NCBI GenBank assembly: GCA_902384455.1
Contig: CABMCB010000077.1
Coordinates: 1 to 37,379 of the forward strand
DNA from: an uncultured archaeon
Lineage (GTDB): Archaea > Altiarchaeota > Altiarchaeia > IMC4 > SCGC-AAA252-I15
Reading direction: 5' to 3'
Length of the DNA: 37,379 bases
The stretch's first letter is position 1. Each line of letters starts with the position of its first letter. The notes below the pieces were generated by a model. That model was not told the origin of the DNA and did no database searches. It saw nothing but the letters and a program-made list of their open reading frames with translations. This document shows, piece by piece, positions 32,423 to 37,379 of the stretch. Made by a program: the position numbers and the translations under genes.

Positions 32423-33265
32423 ATGAACGGTGCGTCGTTGTTTCCCCAGAAGAACATGGCTGCAGTGTCTCAAGAGTTGGCGACACAGCTTAAGGACTTC
32501 ATGAAGAAGACTGGGTCTGATGGCGCCGTCTTAAATCTCTCCGGCGGATTGGACTCTGCGGTTGTAGCGTATCTCGCAAAGAAAGCCAAGATTGACGTCC
32601 GGCTTCTTTTGCTGCCTGAAAACGGCGTGAACGACCCGAAAGACGTTGAAGACGCAGTAGCAGTCGCCAAGGCACTCAACTTCAAATACTCCATAATACC
32701 CATCAACGAAGCAGTAGAGGCGGTAAAACGCGCTTTCCCGGAAAGCGAATTCAACAGTAAAAACCCCACTATAGCATGGGCAAACGTGAAGCCGCGCATA
32801 AGGATGCTTTATGCCTACCTTACAGCCAACCTTGAGCGGCGCATAGTCCTGGGAACTGGCAACAGGACGGAGATACTATTGGGGTACGCCACAAAGTACG
32901 GGGACGCAGGCGTAGACGTGCTTCCAATAGGCTCCCTATACAAAACTGAAGTAAAGATCCTAGCCCGCCACCTTAAGGTGCCTGATTCCATAATCAAAAA
33001 AATCCCTTCAGCGGGGCTTTGGAAAGGCCAGACTGACGAAGGGGAAATCGGGGTCTCATACGACGTTATGGACTGCGTGCTGCACGCCATAGTGGACGAC
33101 GGAATGAGCATCGAAGAGGCGGCGGCTAACATCAATGTCGAACTGCCTGTCGTGGAGTCCTTATGGCGCAGGATGGTGCAAAACGCCCACAAATCGACTG
33201 CCGCTCAAGTGCTCGGCTCCCGCGGGCAGATAGGCGATAACCTCAAGAGTTCATTCAATAATTGA
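32423..33265 (+). CDS. nadE: NAD+ synthetase
   Basis: This 280-residue ATP pyrophosphatase amidates deamido-NAD to NAD. It has the P-loop SGGLDS (40-45), then GTGNRTEILLGYATKYGD, VLPIGSLYKTEV and IPSAGLWKGQTDE, all NadE signatures. It has no glutaminase domain, so it uses free ammonia, as expected for short archaeal NadE. It lies next to an Lrp-type regulator and upstream of glnA, so ammonia assimilation genes are clustered here. A later in-frame ATG at residue 12 is less well supported than the start chosen. Confidence 0.95.
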   Translation: MNGASLFPQKNMAAVSQELATQLKDFMKKTGSDGAVLNLSGGLDSAVVAYLAKKAKIDVRLLLLPENGVNDPKDVEDAVAVAKALNFKYSIIPINEAVEAVKRAFPESEFNSKNPTIAWANVKPRIRMLYAYLTANLERRIVLGTGNRTEILLGYATKYGDAGVDVLPIGSLYKTEVKILARHLKVPDSIIKKIPSAGLWKGQTDEGEIGVSYDVMDCVLHAIVDDGMSIEEAAANINVELPVVESLWRRMVQNAHKSTAAQVLGSRGQIGDNLKSSFNN

Positions 33266-33320
33266 TGAAAAAATCAAAATACAAAGAAAACATTAACGAA
33301 AACAAAAATAAAACAATAAG

Positions 33321-33370
33321 TATTTAAGCAATCATTCATTATAATAACATACTCACACTCTAACTGGTGG
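33321..33370 (+). promoter_or_regulatory. glnA promoter region with Shine-Dalgarno leader
   Basis: A TATA element (tatttaag, 33321-33328) predicts a start near 33350; attataat (33339-33346) could serve as a second, closer promoter. GGTGG at 33366-33370 lies four bases before the glnA ATG and fits a ribosome binding site, unlike most genes in this window. Two promoters would suit regulation by nitrogen supply. Confidence 0.5.
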
Positions 33371-33374
33371 AACC

Positions 33375-34844
33375 ATGACAGAAACGGAAATAACTGCGGC
33401 AAAAAAGAAACTGAAAGACAGCCAGACTAAAAACGTCATGTGCGTCTTCACGGACATAAGGGGGATACTCCAGAGCTTCACAAAGCCCGTAAGCGTCTTC
33501 ACAGAAGGCGACGCATTCTCCGACGGAATAGGATTCGACGGAAGCAGCATCAGAGGATTCAAAACAATAGAAAACAGCGACATGATATGGATGCCCGACG
33601 CAAACACTCTCCAAGTAATACCCTGGACAACAGACCCAATACAAAAATCAGCGCTACTATTCGGAAACGTACTTGAAGCATTCGCAGCAAAAGACGGAGG
33701 AGCACAAGCAACATGCGACCCCAGAGGATACGTCGCAACCCGCGCAATGGACGAAGCCAAAAAAATGGGATACACAGCAGTATTCGGCCCAGAAATAGAA
33801 TTCTTCGTATTCGAATCAGCAGACCCAAGCAAACTAAACTACGACCTATGGGTCAGCCCAAACGGCGGAGCAGGAGACAGCTGGGGACCACCACGAGTAG
33901 TCCCACAATCACCAGAAATACGCCCCGGAGGATACGTACTACGCCCCAAAGAAGCATACTTCCGCGCACCACCAGAAGACCCCACAAACGAATTCAGAAA
34001 CGAACTAGCACACAACCTAAACGAAATGGGCGTACCCGTAGAATGCCACCACCACGAAGTAGCAACATGCGGCCAAGTAGAATTCCCCTACAAAGCAGCC
34101 GAACTAACAGCCTCGGCAGACCGCTTCTACAAATACAAATTCACGGCACGAAACATAGCAAAGAAATACGGCTGGATGGCGGTATTCATGCCAAAACCCA
34201 TATACCTAGACAACGCAAGCGGAATGCACACGCACCAAAGCCTATGGGAAGGAGAGCCCTTCAAAGGCAAAGCAGCATTCTCAGACCCAAACGACGAATG
34301 GGGACTATCACAGACCGCCAGATACTACATCGGCGGACTACTCGAGCACGCACGCGCATTAACCGCAGTCACATGCCCCACAGTCAACAGCTACAAGAGA
34401 CTCGTCCCAGGATTCGAGGCGCCAGTAAACATATGCTGGAGCCCACGCAACAGAAGCGCACTAATCCGCGTACCAGCATACCACAAAAACCCGAAGGCAA
34501 CAAGAGCCGAATACAGAGGATGCGACCCAAGCTGCAACCCCTACCTCGCATTCAGCGTAATGCTCGCGGCAGGACTCGACGGAATCAAAAAGAAAATCGA
34601 CCCCGGCGACCCGCTGTTGCACGACGTCTACGAGATGAGCGCCCGCGAAAAGCACGAGCACGGCGTAGGAGAACTACCGACGACACTGCGCGACGCACTC
34701 GAAGCCCTCGCAAGCGACGAAGTCCTACAGGACGCACTTGGCAGCCACGTATTCGACAAATTCATAGAATACAAAATGGACGACTGGAACCAATTCTGCC
34801 TATACGTAACTCCATGGGAGTACATGAAATACCTCGACTACTAA
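33375..34844 (+). CDS. glnA: Glutamine synthetase, type I
   Basis: This 489-residue enzyme makes glutamine from glutamate, ammonia and ATP as a dodecamer. Motifs are complete: GFDGSSIRGF (52-61), PEIEFFVF, the metal-binding AHNLNEMGVPVECHHHEV, NASGMHTHQSLW, TCPTVNSYKRLVPGFEAPVNICWS and NRSALIRVPAY. A Tyr in DVYEMSARE occupies the region that is adenylylated in some bacterial enzymes, but archaeal type I enzymes are normally controlled otherwise. A small gene follows 37 bases downstream. Synonymous sites are heavily A/C-biased over the whole gene, which leaves a long stop-free frame in another reading register. Confidence 0.98.
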   Translation: MTETEITAAKKKLKDSQTKNVMCVFTDIRGILQSFTKPVSVFTEGDAFSDGIGFDGSSIRGFKTIENSDMIWMPDANTLQVIPWTTDPIQKSALLFGNVLEAFAAKDGGAQATCDPRGYVATRAMDEAKKMGYTAVFGPEIEFFVFESADPSKLNYDLWVSPNGGAGDSWGPPRVVPQSPEIRPGGYVLRPKEAYFRAPPEDPTNEFRNELAHNLNEMGVPVECHHHEVATCGQVEFPYKAAELTASADRFYKYKFTARNIAKKYGWMAVFMPKPIYLDNASGMHTHQSLWEGEPFKGKAAFSDPNDEWGLSQTARYYIGGLLEHARALTAVTCPTVNSYKRLVPGFEAPVNICWSPRNRSALIRVPAYHKNPKATRAEYRGCDPSCNPYLAFSVMLAAGLDGIKKKIDPGDPLLHDVYEMSAREKHEHGVGELPTTLRDALEALASDEVLQDALGSHVFDKFIEYKMDDWNQFCLYVTPWEYMKYLDY

Positions 34845-34881
34845 AAAAGAGGAAAACGATAATCAAACAGAGGAAACAAAA

Positions 34882-35196
34882 ATGGGAGTACACCTAGTAA
34901 CAAGCGACGCGGCAAAAGCGTTCGCAGCACGAGAAAAAGTCATGGGACGAGGCATAAGCCTCCTTGGAATCGCATCATCAAAAGTCAAAACCCTAGACAA
35001 AGCAACGCTAGAACAACTAGGCGACGTATCAGCAGAACTCGTCCCCCACGCACTCGGCACAACAGGAAAACTATTCCACGTCACAGCCCGACTACTATGG
35101 GCCACAGCAGGAGTAAAAGAAAAAGAAGCCAAGTTCGTGGACATACTTGAGCTCGACAAAAAAATTGAAAAGCTCGAAAAGAAGGTCGTAGGATAA
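34882..35196 (+). CDS. Small protein downstream of glnA, function unknown
   Basis: This 104-residue protein is not one I recognise, and it is neither PII/GlnK nor an amidotransferase. It is helical, with a possible helix-rich core (LDKATLEQLGDVSAELVPHALG, about 38-59), a hydrophobic segment (FHVTARLLWATAGV) and a C-terminal heptad-like coiled coil (KFVDILELDKKIEKLEKKVV). A GAGG lies about ten bases before the ATG. It shares the glnA transcript: the gap is 37 bases, no promoter is visible and the terminator comes after it. This location suggests a partner or regulator of GlnA, but that is inference. Confidence 0.75.
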   Translation: MGVHLVTSDAAKAFAAREKVMGRGISLLGIASSKVKTLDKATLEQLGDVSAELVPHALGTTGKLFHVTARLLWATAGVKEKEAKFVDILELDKKIEKLEKKVVG

Positions 35197-35207
35197 AATC
35201 GGCCTTC

Positions 35208-35232
35208 AACCCCTTATTTTTCTTTTATTTTT
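35208..35232 (+). terminator. Poly-T terminator of the glnA transcript
   Basis: Three T-tracts (ttatttt, tcttttattt and ttccctt, 35214-35236) follow the small gene with no clear hairpin, as is usual for archaeal terminators. They separate glnA and its partner from hisC. Confidence 0.55.
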
Positions 35233-35256
35233 CCCTTATCTTCTATTGGTCTTTGT

Positions 35257-36339
35257 ATGATCCGCCCGGTATTAAATTATCTCACGCCTTATGATGCGGG
35301 GCTTTTCGCAGAGGACTTGCTTGATTACGGCGTAAAAGAAGAAGATGTTGTTAACCTGCAAAGCAACGAAAACCCCTATCCTCTCCCAAAGACGGTTCGC
35401 GACGCCATAACAAAAGCGTCCGCTTCAATAAACCGTTACCCCAAGCCGAATTACCAGAGGCTTAAGACGGCGCTCTCCAAGTACACCAGCGCCCCCGAAG
35501 AAACTATTGCAGTAGGAAACGGCGCAAGCGACCTACTCGACGGATGCTGCAAGATATTCCTAAACCCCTACGACGCCGTCGTACTACCTGTACCTGGATT
35601 CAGCATGTACTTCATGCTCGCCATGCTAAGAGACGCAAGCCTAAGGCAAATACTATGCGGCCCACCGGACTTTAAAGTGACTGCAGAAAAACTCCTGTCG
35701 GAAGCAGACGACGCAACCAAAATGTTCATCATACCCTCCCCAAACAACCCCACCGGCAAAGCAATGCCAAAAAACGAAGTCGTCAAACTACTTAAGGCGA
35801 CCGAGGCGGCCGTAGTCGTGGACGAAGCATACGCGGAATTCCACAAAGAAACATTGATTCCCCTCGTTCCGAAATACAACAATCTGATTGTGGTGCGCAG
35901 CATGAGCAAATTCTTCGGTCTCGCCGGGTTGCGCATAGGATACGCGGTGGCGCAGAAGGATGTTGCCCGGTCTCTTGAAAGCGCAAGGTTACCCTTCACG
36001 TTGAATAATATCGCGCAGGAGGCGGCTATTGCCACGGTCGGGGAACGCAAATATTTCGAAGGAGTCCGCGACAAAATCATTAAGGAGCGCGAACGCCTGA
36101 TGAAGAACGTGGGGCAGCTGCCAGGCTGGACTGCTTACCAGTCTGACGCCAATTTTTTCCTTGCGCGCCCGCCTAAAGGAAAGACGTCTGAATGGCTTCT
36201 TGACAAACTGAACCACAAAGGAATACTCATACGCGACGTAACCGGCATACCCGGCCTTGAGACGCCTCACGTAAGAATCACAGCGGGACTCCCCAAGGAA
36301 GGAGACAAACTCGTTGAGGCGCTCAAGGAACTATCGTAA
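35257..36339 (+). CDS. hisC: Histidinol-phosphate aminotransferase
   Basis: This 360-residue PLP enzyme of the class II aminotransferase group converts imidazole acetol-phosphate to histidinol-phosphate. Typical segments are LQSNENPYPLPKTVRDAI (34-51), SINRYPKPNYQRL, NGASDLLDGC, IIPSPNNPTGKAM, VVDEAYAEFH and the PLP lysine in RSMSKFFGLAGLRIGYA. The C-terminus has VRITAGLPKEGDKLVEAL. Threonine-phosphate decarboxylase (CobD) is the closest alternative, but length and motifs favour HisC. No other his gene is in the window. The T-rich terminator of glnA also supplies TATA-like sequence about 30 bases before the start. Confidence 0.88.
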   Translation: MIRPVLNYLTPYDAGLFAEDLLDYGVKEEDVVNLQSNENPYPLPKTVRDAITKASASINRYPKPNYQRLKTALSKYTSAPEETIAVGNGASDLLDGCCKIFLNPYDAVVLPVPGFSMYFMLAMLRDASLRQILCGPPDFKVTAEKLLSEADDATKMFIIPSPNNPTGKAMPKNEVVKLLKATEAAVVVDEAYAEFHKETLIPLVPKYNNLIVVRSMSKFFGLAGLRIGYAVAQKDVARSLESARLPFTLNNIAQEAAIATVGERKYFEGVRDKIIKERERLMKNVGQLPGWTAYQSDANFFLARPPKGKTSEWLLDKLNHKGILIRDVTGIPGLETPHVRITAGLPKEGDKLVEALKELS

Positions 36340-36343
36340 ACAA

Positions 36344-36685
36344 TTATTTTCTTCCGTAGTCGTCTTCTACCCGAACCACGTCGTCTAGTTCCGGCGTGCT
36401 TGCTTCAAGCACCTTAAGGTCGGTGAGCGCTTTAATCCGGTGTTTTACTCCCGGCAAAATAGTCACCGATTCTCCTTCAGCAACCTCATAGTCTTTCCCG
36501 TCCGCCGAAAGAAGCATACTCCCGGAAAGCACGTACATAGTCTCCTTCTTCTTCCTATGGTACTGGAGACTCAATCTAAACCCCTTCTTCACCTCAAGAA
36601 CCTTCGCCGCGTACTCACCCTCAAAAGCCCACCAAACCTCGCGCCCCCAAGGCTTATCCACAACGCGCACGTCATTCACACGCAT
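36344..36685 (-). CDS. Cupin-domain protein, mannose-6-phosphate isomerase-like
   Basis: This 113-residue single-domain cupin has KPWGREVWWAFE at the start, LSLQYHRKKKETMYVLSGSMLL with histidine and glutamate ligands, GESVTILPGVKHRI and a terminal STPELDDVVRVEDDYGR. These match the type II mannose-6-phosphate isomerase cupin at the C-terminus of GDP-mannose pyrophosphorylases and free-standing relatives. It probably interconverts or binds phosphosugars. It diverges from the UDP-sugar dehydrogenase gene and converges on hisC with a four-base gap. Together with the dehydrogenase it suggests a surface-sugar locus continuing past the window. Confidence 0.8.
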   Translation of the reverse strand: MRVNDVRVVDKPWGREVWWAFEGEYAAKVLEVKKGFRLSLQYHRKKKETMYVLSGSMLLSADGKDYEVAEGESVTILPGVKHRIKALTDLKVLEASTPELDDVVRVEDDYGRK

Positions 36686-36738
36686 TTTTAATTTCCCTAT
36701 ACCACACTTTACTCGTTACCCGTTTTAATACTTGCACG

Positions 36739-37379
36739 ATGCGCATATCCATAGTCGGAACCGGATACGTAGGACTAATATCCGCAGCAGGATTCTCCGA
36801 GAAAGGCCACACAGTCATATGCGTCGACGTAGACCAAAAGAAGGTTGCCGCCATAAACAACAAGACTCCGCCCATATACGAGGAGGGGCTTGAAGAAGTA
36901 CTGCGCGAAAAAGTGCCTTCACACCTTACAGCAACAACCGATTTGAATAAGGCAATACTGGAAACGGAAATCACATTCATCTGCGTTGGCACACCCAGCA
37001 GCGACGACGGAGAAATAGACCTGACTTACGTAAAAAACGTCGCTGAATCCATCGGAAAAATACTTAAGACAAAGAAAGAATATCACACAGTAGTCGTCAA
37101 AAGCACGGTAACCCCCGGCACCACAAACGACGTGGTCAAACCCCTGCTGGAGAAGCACAGCGGAAAAAAAGCAGGCGCAGGATTCGGATTAGCCATAAAC
37201 CCCGAATTCCTTAGGGAAGGAGTGGCACTACACGACTTCATGAACCCCGACCGCATAGTAGTGGGCGCAGACGACGGAAAAGCAGGAGACACAGTCGAAC
37301 ACCTATACCACGACTTCACGGCGCCAATACTACGCGTCAACACAGCAACCGCAGAAATGATAAAATACACAAGCAACGC
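36739..37379 (+). CDS. UDP-glucose/UDP-ManNAc 6-dehydrogenase family (partial, 3' end missing)
   Basis: The frame from the ATG at 36739 runs open to the window edge (213 codons). It starts with a Rossmann motif MRISIVGTGYVGL (Gly7, Gly9, Gly12) and continues with ICVGTPSSDDGEIDLTYV, VVKSTVTPGTT and NPEFLREGVALHDFMNPDRIVVG, signatures of nucleotide-sugar 6-dehydrogenases. The family oxidises UDP-glucose, UDP-ManNAc or GDP-mannose to the uronic acid. The segment with the catalytic cysteine lies beyond the window, so the substrate cannot be judged. It probably continues the surface-polysaccharide theme of the neighbouring cupin. Confidence 0.92.
   Translation, partial: MRISIVGTGYVGLISAAGFSEKGHTVICVDVDQKKVAAINNKTPPIYEEGLEEVLREKVPSHLTATTDLNKAILETEITFICVGTPSSDDGEIDLTYVKNVAESIGKILKTKKEYHTVVVKSTVTPGTTNDVVKPLLEKHSGKKAGAGFGLAINPEFLREGVALHDFMNPDRIVVGADDGKAGDTVEHLYHDFTAPILRVNTATAEMIKYTSN

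Noticed and set aside
33713-34897. 394-codon open frame inside glnA in another register
   Set aside because: Composition is dominated by Arg, Pro and Thr with no domain signal, as expected from A/C-rich codons shifted by one base; glnA in the main frame has all its motifs.

Overview
The window is archaeal chromosome. Evidence is the uS15 / Pcc1 / eS1 gene order, a two-ring Cdc48-type ATPase, archaeal-type alanyl- and tryptophanyl-tRNA synthetases, RadB, Mre11, TruD, an archaeal-size Lrp regulator, and TATA boxes centred about 25-30 bases upstream of many start codons (leaderless transcripts). RadB argues for a euryarchaeal or DPANN-type lineage, and the many biosynthetic genes (aroA, aroC, hisC, panD, nadE, glnA, metF) argue against a highly reduced symbiont. 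A Diapherotrites-like or other early-branching euryarchaeal lineage would fit, but I cannot fix the lineage from sequence alone.

Layout. 1-167 holds the Thr/Pro-rich tail of a gene cut by the window edge. 200-1541 is the rps15-pcc1-rps3ae translation operon. 1581-9767 runs mostly leftward: a GT-C membrane glycosyltransferase, the NAD(P)HX repair enzyme Nnr, Cdc48, TruD, and a soluble histidine-kinase-like protein. 9845-14156 runs rightward: TrpRS, a small AT-rich membrane protein, a nitrilase-family hydrolase, AroA and a Lys/Gly-rich small protein. 14157-19886 holds PanD (bacterial pyruvoyl type), AroC, a GNAT protein, a Nog1-like GTPase, a small CxxC protein and the mre11-radB pair. 19887-27848 holds AlaRS, MetF, a BASS-family transporter, XTP pyrophosphatase, a membrane-anchored surface protein, an FKBP isomerase and a short Dph2. 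27845-31855 is an accessory island of four poorly characterised genes: zinc ribbon plus V4R, a small hypothetical, a membrane HExxH protein and a nucleotidyltransferase-like protein. 31878-37379 returns to core metabolism: Lrp, NadE, GlnA with a small downstream partner, HisC, a cupin and a partial UDP-sugar dehydrogenase.

Genes are packed tightly. Seven of nine tail-to-tail gene pairs have no spacer or overlap, and many same-strand neighbours overlap by ATGA. There is no intergenic stretch over 300 bases. I saw no rRNA, tRNA, CRISPR array, insertion sequence or integrase.

The most unusual points are: (i) a Dph2 lacking its whole first domain and first cluster cysteine; (ii) a second, diverged copy of the dph2 3' end 1.35 kb downstream, with the V4R gene lying exactly between the two copies, an integration-like scar; (iii) long blocks in which one DNA strand is A/C-rich and the other G/T-rich, switching inside genes and independent of coding direction; (iv) a perfect 9-bp inverted repeat between lrp and nadE; and (v) several uncharacterised domain combinations.
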